DNA of 64,000 nucleotides, taken from NCBI GenBank assembly GCA_027605045.1, contig JAQFWX010000001.1, positions 682,001 to 746,000 on the forward strand, read 5' to 3'. Of the stretch, positions 22,901-36,396 are shown one piece after another. Below the pieces are notes generated by a model. The model saw nothing but the letters and a program-made list of their open reading frames with translations. It did not search any database and was not told the DNA's origin. The stretch is from Phallus indusiatus. Its lineage: Eukaryota > Basidiomycota > Agaricomycetes > Phallales > Phallaceae. Both the position numbers and the translations under genes were made by a program. The first letter of the stretch is position 1; each line of letters opens with the position of its first letter.

Positions 22901-24662
22901 CTAACTTAGTCCCGTCAGATTACTAGATGTGGCGCTGTCCATTGCTGGGATAGATTCAACCCTGTCGTGATCGCCAATTTCTATATCCGTCATTGTAACG
23001 TTTATATCTTCAAAACTGGCCAATTCCACACGTATTGATTGATTAACATGCTGAAGTACGTTTGTTAATTGGAGTGTTGGTAAAGATGCGATATGAGTCT
23101 CGATTCTATCAGAGTTTACGCGACGTAACTCCAATGTAAAATCGGCCACAAGAATACTTGACAACCTTTTAATAGAGAGCGGAACCAGATTAGTGGATGT
23201 TGAGTGAGATTTACATATGAAATCTTACGCATTCTGGAAAAAAGTGAAGCCTTGTATTATGACTGAGGCCGGAAACTAAGTGAGGTCGAATGTTTCAGCA
23301 TTGAACATGATGAAAGTATTTTAGGAAGGGAGCGATTTACATTTTCAACGGGAACCTATTTCAAAAAGAAATAACAGTTTTCAATCTAAACCATTTGGGA
23401 TCTTGTCGATACTTACTGCTGTTGCGAGCACAGTGCCAGTGACAGTAATAAAAACGACAAAGCTTGTCAACGAAAATTCGTGAGTGATATAAGAGCTCGG
23501 ACCCGGAAATTGATTACACCGCATACCAAAATCTCGCTATACCTAAATGGTGTCTTGTTAATTATCTATCGTTGAGCCGTTAAACTTGAACATACCCTGA
23601 GTAACAAGGACAGAAACAAGATTATGACCGCTGCCTTGAATTCCAATCTCATGTTTGAATTTCCATGTACCCCAAACTTTCCAGATGATAATACCAAATA
23701 TGAGGGCATCCGTATAAACAACGATAATATTGTTAGCAAGCGTTATTTTGATGTCTTTAGCTGAAAAATTCGTTACAAACAATGAGCTCGGCGTTAGGAA
23801 ATAAATGTAAGATTTCGAAGCTTACTAGAAAAACTAGGGTTCAAAAACTCTATGATTTATCATCGCGCAGCGAATGTTTGTGTCACTAACGTTGTAAGGC
23901 ATCCAGGGAATGCTATTATTCCTATACGAAAAGTGAGTTAATTTAAGTTATTGTTTGAGAATTTTCTCACCAAATAACTCCAGAATCAAGCCGGGAAAAA
24001 GGCCAAAAGATAAAGCAATGGTGGCGATTTTACCTCCTTGGCACATAGCGTATGCGCGAGCAACCAACAAACCTAAGATATGATTTAACAATACTTACAA
24101 GAGCGATAAAAATTTGAGGCGCGCACCCTGAACACCAGCATACGCTAGAAAAGACATGGAGTTTGATGCGTTGGTAAGTATATTACAAGGTCTGTATAAT
24201 ATTCAGTTTATGCGAACATAATTTGTGCTAGGAATAGCTACCTTCCGAGCTTTGATATCATTATAGCAATAAACCGAAACGGCTTTACCAATGTATCGTA
24301 CTTACCGGAACGAAATTTAGTGCAAAATCAAGTGCTTGTTGGATTATACTCCCATATCTTGTTAAAATATACAATAAAGTAGGCAGAGTAAACCGCTTAT
24401 TCCATATATGCTCTACTTCTTGTGTAAACTTTAAGAGTGCGGCATACGAAAGAAGTGCTGTATGTGAATCATAAGCGAATTTTGTTCTTTGGGAATTTGG
24501 ATGGCTCACCCAAACAGCAAATGGAGATCAAGTTGTCAATATAGCTAACATTTTGAGTTTATTATAATCATAGAATTCACAAACGAACACATACACTTCG
24601 TAAGATTCTTGGATGATAGCGTCCACAAGTCCAACTGTTGTGTTGTTTATAGTGTTGTTCAT
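22901..24662 (-). CDS. DUF6533-type seven-TM protein (tandem copy 1)
   Basis: Multi-exon gene from the ATG at 24662 (MNNTINNTTVGLVDAIIQES) to the stop at 22901. The DUF6533 signature lies near 24330-24450: LLSYAALLKFTQEVEHIWNK followed by LPTLLYILTRYGS. Later exons give hydrophobic helices (around 24000-24080 ARAYAMCQGGKIATIALSFG; 23650-23770 IVVYTDALIFGIIIWKVWGT) and a soluble C-terminal exon (LVADFTLELRR, LTNVLQHVNQSIRVELA). Proteins with this domain are abundant in Agaricomycetes, are predicted membrane proteins of unknown function, and have been compared to receptors. Exon borders in the middle of the gene were not all resolved. Confidence 0.8.
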
Positions 24663-26969
24663 TCAAAGGGGTGATTTATGAGACTGGTGTGAGTTTGAGT
24701 TAGATGTGATTTATATGTCGTTTTAAGAGTCTCAGTCAACGAACGATTGGAACATCTGTGAATTAAGCTGGATCCGAAGAATAACATAATAATTAATCTC
24801 GATCAAGGAACGAAATCAGCTCGGATGGTGTTGTTAATAAGAAGCTGATACCGACATGATGACGACGATATTGATATGGATTTTTTTGGTGAGTGAAATA
24901 GGAAAAGCTTATGATGATCCTGATTCTGAGATTAAAAAACCACGTCAATACTGGCTTATTCGAGAATGCTGGATTCAAGCTTAGAGTGGCGCACTTATAT
25001 ATATAATTAGCTTTTATCCAGAAATTAGTGGTCCTTGGAGGCTGATGCAGTGTGCACTGCTACGCCCAGCCAGATTTATCATCTCCATGGCTCAATCAAG
25101 ATTTTCAAATTGAGTAAGTCAAGTCTGTTGTCGATGGGGCGAAAATTTGTGGCGTGCGCTCGAGTCATGTCAAGAGATTTCTGTCAAAAAGGGCAAGTTC
25201 AAGAAATATGAAAGTACCGTATTGAGCTGTTTGTTAGATTCAAGTCAAATTACAATAATAGGATTGGAAGAAACGTACGATGAGGTTGGTGTTAAACCTG
25301 ACGCAGAAAGAATAACAGGACGCTTCGTACTATTGAGTTGAGTACCAAACTATCGTTTCCGGCTCAAAACAACCGTTCTTGATATACAATTTTAATCAAA
25401 GTAATATCTCATGTTTCTGCGCTACATATGTGGTCTTTAAGATCTTGAGGACGGCAACATTGAAAAAACGTCCAGTGTCCTGGACACGTACGACTTTTGT
25501 TCACTTCAATCATTACCGCGTTGGTGTAACTAATCGCTGATCACATCCGTAATTCGAATTAGTACATGTATATCGGCTGTTAAAAAGAGATGATCAATTG
25601 ATATGACTACCCGATATTAATTGAGTAAAACCTGTTGTCCACTATGTATTCGCCGACTCGGTGTACTTGCCACTAAATAAAAGACTTCTGATTGACAGCG
25701 ATCCATCCACTTTCTGATGCTTCTCAGTATTTAGGTGTGTAAAGAGTTCTTGAAATGGGAATTGATCACTAAGTGCGTTGCCATAACAGGTCAAAATTTT
25801 CCCCATCAAGTCTGTCTGATGGTGAAGTGATTAGTGCGTCAAGAAGAGACTTCAAGAGAGCTCTAAAGAATTTGGCTTAACCTTCAATATTGCAAATGAT
25901 GACTGTTCGTTGATATCATAAAAAAGTTGTCTTGGTTGTCTGGGAGTGAGAAACTTCTTCTGGAAGGATAGCAACTGACTCCACCTTGCGAACAGGCCTA
26001 TATAAAACTGATCGGAAGAGGAGAGAAAAAGAAGCTTCGAGAAGTCCGCCTCCTTTTGATGAATCAAAGCTGCTAACGAGATTTACATTCTAGAGGAGCC
26101 ACCGCTGATCAACCAAAGTGATTGTTGAAACATTGTCGGGTTACTGTATGAGTAGAGTGCTACAGCACGGTATTACATCCGAAGGCCATAGAGTTAAAGA
26201 GATCGGAAGGTACGAATTTCTGTTCGTTCGTAAATCTCTGCATTGGAGGGGACACAAACACGCTGTCAATGCTGTTTCAAAAAGGCCGGAAAACCAAAAA
26301 AAAATAGAATTACAGGAACACTTACCCGGAGCGCAAATATCATCACCACTTCCTATCAAGCAATTCCACACTTTGCGGCTGAGGACGGCTGTCACTCTAA
26401 CAGTCGGTCATTGCAGCAATCGCAGGAACTGGTGGAAACTCTCTAAAGAAGTTCCCGAACGAGCAACGCACGATTCGGAGCGGAACATCACGATTTTTCT
26501 CAAGAAAAAGCACCGCGCGCGATTCGTGGACGGGGCCTGGTTATTCGTTGCGCACCCAGAAAAAGGTTTTTCTTCCAACTCAAAATGGTCTAAGTATTGG
26601 AAAAAGCAAATATCGTTGACGTGAAAGGATTAAAGGAATCAAGCAAACTTCCGTATTGTGGTGTTTTGATGGTAAACAAACGAGGGCATTCGCCCGCTTA
26701 CTCGCGGGGTCTGAAATTGAAGATAAACAGAGCTCTTATAGACCGTACTTTTATTCTGCTGTATAATATACATAGCATGTACAATTTTTCACCTTTAGCC
26801 ACGCCTGAATTATTGTTAAAACGTGGCCTTGATCTTGTCTATATTCTAGCGATACCACCGCGATGACTCAATTTTTTTTATTTACATACCACCCATTACA
26901 AATTTACAATGGGATACAAAAGCGATACTGTTTTGACTTCTCAAGCTGTTGTCTCGTATCAACATTCAC
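24663..26969. other. gene-poor interval
   Basis: No convincing gene. A 168-codon open frame at 26118-26624 starts with GTG and has no recognisable motif, and an 85-residue plus-strand frame at 26909 is antisense to the next gene. An A/T-rich spacer probably includes the upstream region of DUF6533 copy 1. Confidence 0.4.
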
Positions 26970-28695
26970 CTAGAAAGCATCCGAGTCTTGCCGAGCGAAC
27001 CGTAATTCGCCAGTATCCTCAGGGAAGTCGTCATCCACTTCATTATCGACGCCGCTGGCGCATCTTTCATCAGCACCCAGTTCGACAAGGACGGATTGGT
27101 GTACATGTTGAAGGACGTTTGAAATGTGGAGGCTTGGTAAGGTCAAGTTGCTGGCCTCAATTCTGACCTCATTTTGGCGACGAAGATCCAGCGTGAAATC
27201 AGCGACCAGAAGAGCTGACAGACTTAAAATACAATCAATTCCAGAATCCAAGTACGGATGGAGATATCTTACGCGTTTTGGAAATAGCTAAGACTCTGCT
27301 CTATCGAGAGGTCACTCGACTAATAACGATTGAGTCCAGCTGACGCCAACGAAGAAAAAGAAAACAAATTACTGTTTCTGTCTAGAAATCAATCATTTCA
27401 GCTGAGACTTGTTTATCTCTAGTACTATTTTGCACGTACTAATGTCACGACCGAAGCGGTCACCGTAATAAGAATGACGAAGCTTGAGAATACATAACTT
27501 TCTGACCGTTCATCACGACGCAGCAGTTACTTACCAAAATCTTGAAATTACTAGGGGTTATTTTGAGTTGCAGCCGAGAGCTTGACTATGACGATCATGG
27601 GACTGACTTTGGTTAAGAAGAACGGAAACAAGGCTGCGTCTATCTTCAATCCCAGTTTCACGTTTCAACTTCCAGGTACCCCAAACCTTCCAGAGACAAA
27701 TACCAAATATGAGAACATCAGTGCAGATGCCATTGATACAACTGATGAATGCGATGAGGATGTTTTCGGCTAGCACGGGTATTTATGAGAATGCTTAAAC
27801 GTTCAAGATACTTTGGGACATACCACTGTAGCTATTGATATATAATGTTCAAATAAAATATCTGTCACGGCATGTAAGGATGAAGACATAAATCACCAAC
27901 TTTTCAATACACCCATGGAAGGCAATGTCAACTAGATAGAAAGTAAGACAGTCTTCCAATATGATATTTTAGTTCTATTTACGATATAAAATCAAAACCA
28001 GCTCCGTAAGAAAACTGAGAGCTAAAGCTATGGATGGGATTTTGGCTCCTCTGCATATCGAATATGCCCGGGCGACCAGTAAACCTTAAAATAGTATTAC
28101 ATTTACTTGAACCGAATAAAATAATATAAGCCGAACCTTGGACACCGATGTATGAAAAGGTGGACATGGCGTTTGTCGCATTGAAAAGTATATTGCAAGC
28201 GCTTTAAGTTTCAATGGTTCGTTAGTATTTCTGTTAGTATTCACGACTAGGTGTCTTACTTTCCCGTCTTTACGAATTATAAGTGATCATGGATAGCAAT
28301 TGCAAGAGTCCATGCGCGACTCACAGACATGAACGATGACATGAAGCTAAGCACCTGCCCAATTAAGGTCCCATATTTCGCGAGGACATAGAAAAGTGAC
28401 GGCAAGGTAAGCGGCTTGCACCATATATGTTGTACTTCTTGCGAAAGCTTCAACAGGATGGAATAAAAAAGAAGCGCTAACAGTTTTTGTTTTATTTATG
28501 TTAGTTTCTATCACAAAATTTGAGTTTGCTCGCCTATGGAACCGATAAGGGCCAAGTCGCAGACGTATCTGATACCTCATAATTTAGAATTTTAAATGAG
28601 TACTAATGGAGAGATGACAACACGTACGTTTCATAATATTGCTGAACGATACCATCGATGACTTCAGCAGTGTTATTATTGCCCGTGCTGTTCAT
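26970..28695 (-). CDS. DUF6533-type seven-TM protein (tandem copy 2)
   Basis: Start at the ATG at 28695 (MNSTGNNNTAEVIDGIVQQY), stop at 26970. The DUF6533 core is near 28350-28480 (ALLFYSILLKLSQEVQHIW, LPSLFYVLAKYGT) in a frame reached by splicing. Further exons encode AMSTFSYIGVQG near 28140, ILIAFISCINGICTDVLIFG with CLWKVWGTWKLKRETGI near 27640-27770, and the C-terminal exon LVADFTLDLRRQNEVRIEAS with VLQHVHQSVLVELG. The same exon order and conserved block boundaries occur in copies 1 and 3. The function is unknown, as for copy 1. Confidence 0.8.
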
Positions 28696-29906
28696 TGAAT
28701 AGATAACTAGACAGTTTATAAGGAAACCTTTGATTTTGGTTGTGAGTTTTCAGCGTGCTGCAGGCATAAATCGGACATTCGGGTCCTTATATACATCTCC
28801 AGCTGACAGTAAATACAATGGTCGGTGCTCCCATTCGTAAAAGATAAGCAGTTGAAGACGTGGCGGGGGTAAGTTTGAGGAACGCAATACATATCAGACC
28901 AGAAAGAACTTGAACTAGGTGCCCAAATCGTAGCGTCGAAGTCGCAAAACGTTTGAGAACAACATGTATGTACCTTGCGAAACTGAACGGAACTCTTAAA
29001 CACGCGATATCAGATCATAAAGAATTGTTGCTCTCGGTCTCGTGCATCGAGTATAAAGCCCAAAACTTGTGATAACAACAGGTGTTACCTATGTTGCAGG
29101 GCTGAAAATAACATTCATCAATGTTCTGATACAATCAAAACATACGTGTTCAGCCACATACCCATGAGCTGGATAGACTTCTGATACCAAGTAACGATTG
29201 GCTTTAAGATCTTGAGAAGTCGAGGTTTGGCCATAATCGGTGGAACTTCGGTGCTGATCATGAAGATTCATGCGCGGCCATATTGTCATAGGTCGTGTGC
29301 TCCGGAAGATTTACAGTGCCTGAAAGCCTATGATTTACTGAAATATAATCGCTCCGAGAGGCTCGACGTCGTTTAATTGCAGCGTTGTGCTCATCGACCA
29401 CGGCATTACAGTATTCAACGTGTTTCTCAAGATAGGCGTTATGTTCTGTGTCTGAAGCGACGGTAGATGATAAAAGTTCTGTTGAATACTGAGTTGGGAT
29501 TTACGGTCTTTGGTTGATTGCTATGATCGTTGAAGAATGAACTTGGTGACAGTTATGTGAAAATTTCGGTCAGTGCCGAGGATCAATTCATGCGTAAGCG
29601 CTCGTCTCCTGTCTTTCGGACTCTTTCCTCCGGTGCCTGTCGACATCATGTTCTCGAAATTTGTATTGTTTTGAGGAACAAGTCAATCGCGCTATTTTTC
29701 TTTAACAGTATTTTTTGACAGCGAGAAGAAATCAGCTCAAAATGAACATGCTTTGTCTAATTTATGGACGAGTCTACTACATAAACATCCATTTCATTCG
29801 AAAATTATCTTTTGATTTACTAAATCTCAGATTTATCGTTGGTTAACGGGTAAGTATGAAACCAACAGATTTATTTTAAGTCTTTAAAATCCCATCCATG
29901 ACATCC
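28696..29906. other. spacer between DUF6533 copies 2 and 3
   Basis: Minus-strand frames at 28716-29003 and 29089-29289 are uninterrupted but carry no recognisable motif. Nothing else seen. Confidence 0.4.
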
Positions 29907-31629
29907 TCATCTAGGAGGGTCTAAGTCCTCGATAAACTGTATTTCGCCCATGAACCCCGAACCGTTGTCGTCCTCTCCATATTCACCTCTATTCTGTTCT
30001 TCGGGAGTAGCAAGCTCGGCGATAAAAGATTGATGTACACGGTGAAGGACGTTCGAAAACTGGAGGGCTGGTATGGTTATAGCGCTGGCCTCAATTCCTG
30101 CCGAATTCTGGCGACGAAGATCCAGTGTCAAATCAGTGACTAAAAGGGCCGATATGCTTGGGATATATATTAGCTAAGAAGTTGTATTATACCTGAATAA
30201 AAACATCTCACGCATTCTGAAAATAAGCCATACTCCCCTCTATTAAAGGGTGGCTGGACTAAACAAGCGACGTGTTTAGCTATTCATGACCTTCAAGCTG
30301 CACAGTGAGCGGTGGAATAAATTTACCGTCTCAAACTACAAATCAATTTAAGCTAAAGAAACAAGCGAATCTCGTTGTTCTGGCTTACTATCGTTACGAC
30401 AGAAGTGGTGACTGTTATAAAGATAACGAAGCTTGCGAAATCATAACTTCAAGCTAAAATCCATATACACGTATGTTAAATACTTACCAAAATCTTGAAA
30501 TTACTTAATTAAATTAATAAGCTGCAAATTAAGAGCTTCGCTATGAATCCAGACACTTACTTTGCCTCAGTAAAACAGAAACAAGGCTTCCGCTACCTTG
30601 AATTCCGGCCTCACGTTTTAATTTCCAGGTTCCCCAAACCTTCCACATGCAGATACCAGTTATAATAATATCTATGAAAATCCCAATTATACAACTAGCA
30701 AACGCAATTCGGATATTCTCAGCTAAAGTGGGTAATTGTGAGGTTGTTTCAATAATCATATAAAGCGAACGGGCTATACCGGTGTATCCACTATTAGTAT
30801 TGTTGAGGCGTCAATGTATTCATAGGTGAATATAGGTTAATTACTGACTTTACAATACATCCAGGGTATACTATGTTGACTATACGAAAAATCAGAAACT
30901 TTCTTTTGATTACAAATTTAAGAGCTTACTGTATAAAATTAAACAGAGATTTGAAAGAAAACCAAGAGCTAGAGTCATGGATGGGATTTTGGCTCCTTGA
31001 CATATTGAATATGCCCGAGCAATTAGTAAACCTTAGGATATAATTATTTTCGATGTCACAATGTGAAAAATGGAGTACAGACCTTGAACTCCAATGTACG
31101 AAAGTGTCGACATGGCGTTTGCCGCGTTGGAAACCATATTACAAGTTCTATGATTTTTTTATATGTAATTTTGCCAATCTAATTGAGTACAAGCCTTGCC
31201 TTCCTAGCTACATATCAGTTAAAAACAAGATACTGACCATGAAAAACCCCAAAGTTCATATTTTACTCACTGGCGTGAATGCTAGCCAAATACTAAGTCC
31301 CTGTTGAACCAAGGTCCCATATTTCCCAAAAATATACAAAATTGAAGGCAAGCCCAACGGCTTCCGCCACATGTGTTCGATTTCTTGCGAGAGTTTCAAC
31401 AGGATAGCATAGAACAAAAGCACTGAAATTTTGATGTCATTTTGAAGCTTTTATAGTGCGAGGGTTAGATTGCTCACTCATAGAGCTGATGAGGGTTAGG
31501 GAATAGACGTATCTAATAACCGCTAATAATCTAGGCACCCAACGAGATTAAAGTATACACGTACGATGCATAATTTTCCTGTATTATGGTGTCTATAGCC
31601 GCAGCAGTAATATTGCCTGTGCTGTTCAT
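29907..31629 (-). CDS. DUF6533-type seven-TM protein (tandem copy 3)
   Basis: Start at the ATG at 31629 (MNSTGNITAAAIDTIIQENY), stop at 29907. The first three exons join cleanly: phase 2 at GTACGTG, phase 1 at GTGAGC, giving SYVYSLTLISS then LLFYAILLKLSQEIEHMWRK and LPSILYIFGKYGTLVQQGLS, the DUF6533 core. Later exons encode AMSTLSYIGVQ (31080-31120), IRIAFASCIIGIFIDIIITG with CMWKVWGTWKLKREAGIQG (30600-30720), and the soluble tail DLTLDLRRQNSAGIEAS, NVLHRVHQSFIAELATPEE. It is closest to copy 2. All three are head-to-tail on the minus strand. Confidence 0.82.
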
Positions 31630-32715
31630 GAAGTAAGCTTATAGATTAGGAAAGGTTCGGGTTTGCGCCTTTTTAACCACCGTAAGGTATTTATCGGCGT
31701 GAGCAGGCTAGAAAGATTTATTTAAAACTACTAGATCCTTACATTTTCACTTGATTATCGAAAATTCTCCAATTCGCCAAAGATAGGACGCTGTAGTGTA
31801 CCTACATGAGATATTAAATCAAAGGAGATTGATGAAAAAATTTACAATTGAATCGAAATCGCGATAGTGTGATGACATCGCCATGTGCACTGCGGGGCCT
31901 ATCACTGAACGGAGTTTTATTCAACGTTCTAACAGTCAACTTAAAATCTCATCTCACATATGTAGCCATAGATCTTTATAGACCTATACTTTTTTAGGTT
32001 GTAGGTATATTTACTTCTAGGGTGAACGCCACATGTAATGCGAACGACGGGTCAAACGTCAATCCCTGAGCTCGGAACTCAGAGATGGAATTGACTTTCA
32101 ATATCAACTAGTGATGATGGACCCATTGAGGGTCACGACCGGCGTAACTTCGGATGTTGATTATGATGCATAACTTTTGATGTGTTCATGAGCATGTTGT
32201 CTTAGTTCGTAAGTTGTACTCCAAGAGATCCGATGCAGCACTTACATGGCTTAAGCTTTACAGTCTTGACGTAAAAAATTTCTCCAGGTGTCATGGTACT
32301 TTATATATTCACCGTATAACTGTCTAAGTATATGACCGAGTCAGTTGAAGAACCGTGGAATTGACTGAAAAACAGACTCGGAGGAATCCGTCGCTACCGA
32401 GGACAGTTCAACAAGTGTTCGCCTTGCTTAACGCCATGAAGATGAGGTAACAGCAATCGGACTAGTAAAGGTCCATTGACTATTTCTTTAAAAGCTCTGC
32501 ACCGTTTAAAAACTAGCAAGCCAGAACCAGCTACGATCAACCGCAAGCTAAAACCAAGTGGAGACAAAGAATAAGCGCTCAGACCGGCAGCGGCCGATCC
32601 AAAGCTGGTTCTCGTCCGATCTCCATGTCTAACTGTACAGGTGTCGCCACCAAAATGGCAAGGGCCACGAAAACCTATTTGCACTTATTTGTTGCATATC
32701 AAAAGCCTATACTCA
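31630..32715. other. spacer, no clear gene
   Basis: No gene or structured repeat recognised. It contains the region upstream of the BED-finger gene. Confidence 0.4.
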
Positions 32716-33622
32716 ATGGACCAGCAGGGTAAGAATGGAGTACTATGTGAATGTGGCGCTTGGGTCAACTTCGGCGATGGAGGACAGGCAAACCTTGCGA
32801 CCCACTTGAAGGGAAAGCGGCACGCGACGAAAATGAAAGAGAAAGAGGACTTGGCGACGAATCGTGTCCTGACCGACTTTTTCTCGTATACAACAAAACA
32901 AAAAGTTGGTGGTGCCATCCCTGCACCACTCCCCATCGCGAACAATGCGTTATTCGACTTCACAATCCCTTCTGATCCATCTGCATCTATAATGACGCGT
33001 CTCCGACAATCTATCACACGTTTGCCACCAACAGTGCCGAAGGCAACACCAGAACATCCACTGGCGCGATTCTTTTCTCTCCCACAAGTCAATCCGTCAT
33101 CTGGCGATCAATGGGAAGTTGTCAATCCTATCCTCAATCGTCTCATCGGGGTTGATATTGGCATGACGGAAATGAAGACTCTTATCTGCGTTGGGCCTTA
33201 CGGTCTGGACGCGCTTTGCAATTGGCTCGACGCGTATCTCTCAGCTAACTGTATTCAAGAAGCATTGCTTGAGCCGAAAATCAACCGTCTCATCGATGTA
33301 ATGACAACATTGTAAGTAATTTGAAGACTTTGTAAGGAAGGACAAAATTATGACTTTCCTTGCATGCAGCATCATATATGAAAGTTCCTCAAATAACGGC
33401 GCTGAAGAAACTCTAACCGAAATTCAAACCCAATCTTCGGATATACCACCGGGACCAGTGGCACTCTCGACGCGTCAAGAAATTACCAATGCTGATAACC
33501 TTCCGGAGCTGACGCCAGAGTCCACAACATTGGTCCCTATCTCAACAAGTTCCGAGTCTGAGGCCCCAGGTGCAGATAACGATATAGAATGTTATGATGA
33601 TGACTATGGTGAAAAATTCTAG
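32716..33622 (+). CDS. BED/C2H2-type zinc-finger protein
   Basis: Two exons, 32716-33311 and 33370-33622, with donor GTAAGT and acceptor TTGCATGCAG; about 282 aa. The ATG at 32716 (MDQQGKNGVLCECG) starts just before a single zinc finger: CECGAWVNFGDGGQ followed by ANLATHLKGKRH, giving a C-x-C ... H-x5-H pattern like BED fingers of transposon-derived proteins. After it come a basic stretch (KMKEKED), Pro-rich linker segments and a Ser/Thr/Glu-rich acidic tail. No transposase domain follows, so it may be a domesticated finger or a short regulator. Similar fingers head large transposon-related proteins in Agaricomycetes. Confidence 0.62.
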
Positions 33623-36396
33623 TTTATTTGTAATATCATTTCAATCTTCATTCGCTGAAACTATCCTTAGTACCTTCCATTCCTTTTCACAATCACGTCT
33701 TCATTGATGGGGTAAAATAGGCGCATAAGGCGCACGTTTCTTCAGGAGATTTGGTAGCAGTGGAGAGATAAATTCGTCAAATGAGAACTGAAAGATGAAT
33801 TCCCATTACATTGGGTATCACGTACTTGGATGTGAAATTCAAGTTGTAAGTCGCTTAGGAGATGTAGTAGTTTTATATCTAATGTAATTCATACAGTTTT
33901 GCTTGGCGTGCTGTCGTTTGGATTAGATGGCGATATGATTCATGTAGGCAAGAGGTACTCAGACTGGAAAAAGTTAATTGTATACACTTTGAATATCTTC
34001 TAACAACTTGCCTCATTTAAGGCCTCCATTTTGGGACATTTGACGTCCATTACGTAAGTGGAAGTGTCGATAGGACTTGCTTTCTTGCCTTCCCTTGCGA
34101 CGACTCGGATGCCAAAAGAAGCCGCTAAACTGTCTAAAAACACATTCATGGAAAAAAATGCACACTTTTCGGCGTTGTGATCAACAGAAATGATGCGGCA
34201 AACAAGTCGGGAGTCGGGATAAGACCGCCTAAGGCTGAACCCGACTGTGACGGTGAGTACTTTTGACCTCACTTCCGATTCAACATATTCTTATTAAAGT
34301 ATCCATGTGTCAAGCATACGGGTCGGATATCAATGTGCCGTCACCAGGAAAGACCAGAAGGTCAATCTTAGTTGTTGGCAGAATAGGCTCAAACTCCCCT
34401 CGCGGAAGAAACGTTTGGATCTACATATGTCAGAAGCAAGAGCCTCCATATGGTCAATTGATCATGATGCAGGTGGTATATTGACGATCAAAAGGATATG
34501 GTATGCCGTATCACGTTTATCGTTTTGCGCACTCAATGAAACGCCATACGACCATTAGACCAGGCAGCATCCGCGAGAAGCTCAGAAGATTGTACTTTTG
34601 CAAAGCCACAAGCTACTGAAGAAGTCAAATGGGCGACATGCAAAGTCATGCACGTCCTTCGAACAGTAGTTTCAGCCGTCGGTGTCTCCACATGTTTGCT
34701 CATGCTAGCCTTGAGATCCCCGCCACTGTACCTCGCGACATTGTTACCACGCCCTCGTTGTCGTACTCGTATTACATCTCGAAAAGAACCTATCTTCATT
34801 CCACGTACCGTTGCAGATGGATGTCATGAAAGTGAATACGGAGATCCTTTAGTAGGCGATGGCGACGATGCAAGAACGCAGGGCTACATTCCCGCAAAAA
34901 GCCCACCGTTGCGGACGCCAGGAATATCACTGACACCAGTGCACAATACCAGCTTATTATTGACCAGCTAAGTTACTCAAATGAGCGTTGTCACCCAAAG
35001 GCACATTAGGAGTATTCTGATGAGGAGATCTGTGACGACGAGAGGACGTCGGGAGTTTCGGAAGATGACTCAGGAAGAAGACGAAGAAAGCGCACCGAAC
35101 GTCGACGAGGATGACTGTCGGTACAAGTCACATCTTTCGGGCAATTCACGTTTCGATTTCGAAGAATAAAGAGCTGGACAAAGACGTGTTATCGATATGA
35201 CGTACTCTAGGTCCGGCCCTTACCTCTGGAGAACCTACAAGGGCCGAGTCAATAACGATAACGATGCCAAAGATGATGGGATAAAAGGGCTTCTTATTTC
35301 TATCACGATCGCAAAAGAATGATTGCTGTACCATATTTGATGTTCCCTTTTTTTCGACACCTCCAGGCGATGCCAATAGTAACCGGGGCTAAGACGCGGC
35401 CGTGGGGATAACAGTAGTGATAGGGCCACGAGTTTTGAAAGTCAACGCTTTTGATTGTGTTTGACCACGGAAAACTTCATCTTCGGTCCGAGAAACTCAC
35501 CCTTCGGTTCAGGATTATCATTGGAAAGAATATCAATGTTTGGGCATCATAACGTTCCGTACGGGTCAACTGTACACCTCAATCCTTCTTCTTCCTCTTT
35601 AGGGATCTCTTGCCTAAAGGAGCGCGTTCTACTTGAAACACGTCATTGATGGTTTATTCGAGCGTCGAGGATGACCGAACGTACCCCGTAGCACGCATCG
35701 CCTTTGCCTTTCTTCCAACACAATCCAGTGCTTATACTTGTTCATATCTACGTTTCGGGCTCGGAGTTACATACTTAGAATTACCTAGGACATCAGCGAT
35801 TGTTGACACTGTCGATAGCGCGGAATAATGTGCTGTTGGGGGACTATCCAGGAACGCAAACTTTTACGAGGCCTGACGAATGTAAGCTTTTCTTTGTACT
35901 TTTAACATTCTTGGTCTCACGTTTTTATACCAGACCTTGTATTATTACGAGCACGGTTTGGCTTAGGGCGTACAATGGCATCACTTGGGCTTTGAAAGAG
36001 AGTGTTTTTCATTGGGTGATTAGATTGCAACATTGAATACTACTAAAAGCTAATGCAGTGTACAAGTTCTTAAGTATATCACACCCGCAATGACGGTCCT
36101 CTTCTCTCCCTGCGCAGGCAAACCTTCAATGACGGCGGCTTCAGCGCGCTACAATGTACCTGCAATCTCGAAGAATCCAAAGGACGTTGATTTGTCTTTG
36201 AGTGCATTGCAGTAGGAGCACTTGATGTGCAAGAAGAGCACGTGAAGAATAGCAAAGTTTACGAACTGTGAAGGAAGACAAGATGATGTTGGGCGGCGGA
36301 TAACCGGAGAGGACTGTGGAGAGGTCGTACATCCGAGCGAAAAGAGAATACACGGAGACAAAAAACGGAAGCGAAATGTGCCAGACGTAGGCGTCA
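33623..36396. other. gene-poor interval
   Basis: No gene I can support. A minus-strand frame at 34000-34272 (SYPDSRLVCRIISVDHNAEK, FLDSLAASFGIRVV) reads like protein and is preceded by an acceptor-like CCGTCACAG, but no upstream exon was found. Plus-strand frames at 34648-34971 and 34981-35169 are not convincing. Confidence 0.35.

Noticed and set aside
26118..26624. 168-codon plus-strand open frame
   Set aside because: It starts with GTG, shows no known motif, hydrophobic pattern or splice support, and composition looks random.
34000..34272. 90-codon minus-strand frame that reads like protein
   Set aside because: An acceptor-like site precedes it, but no upstream exon or family could be identified, so it is only mentioned in the interval note.
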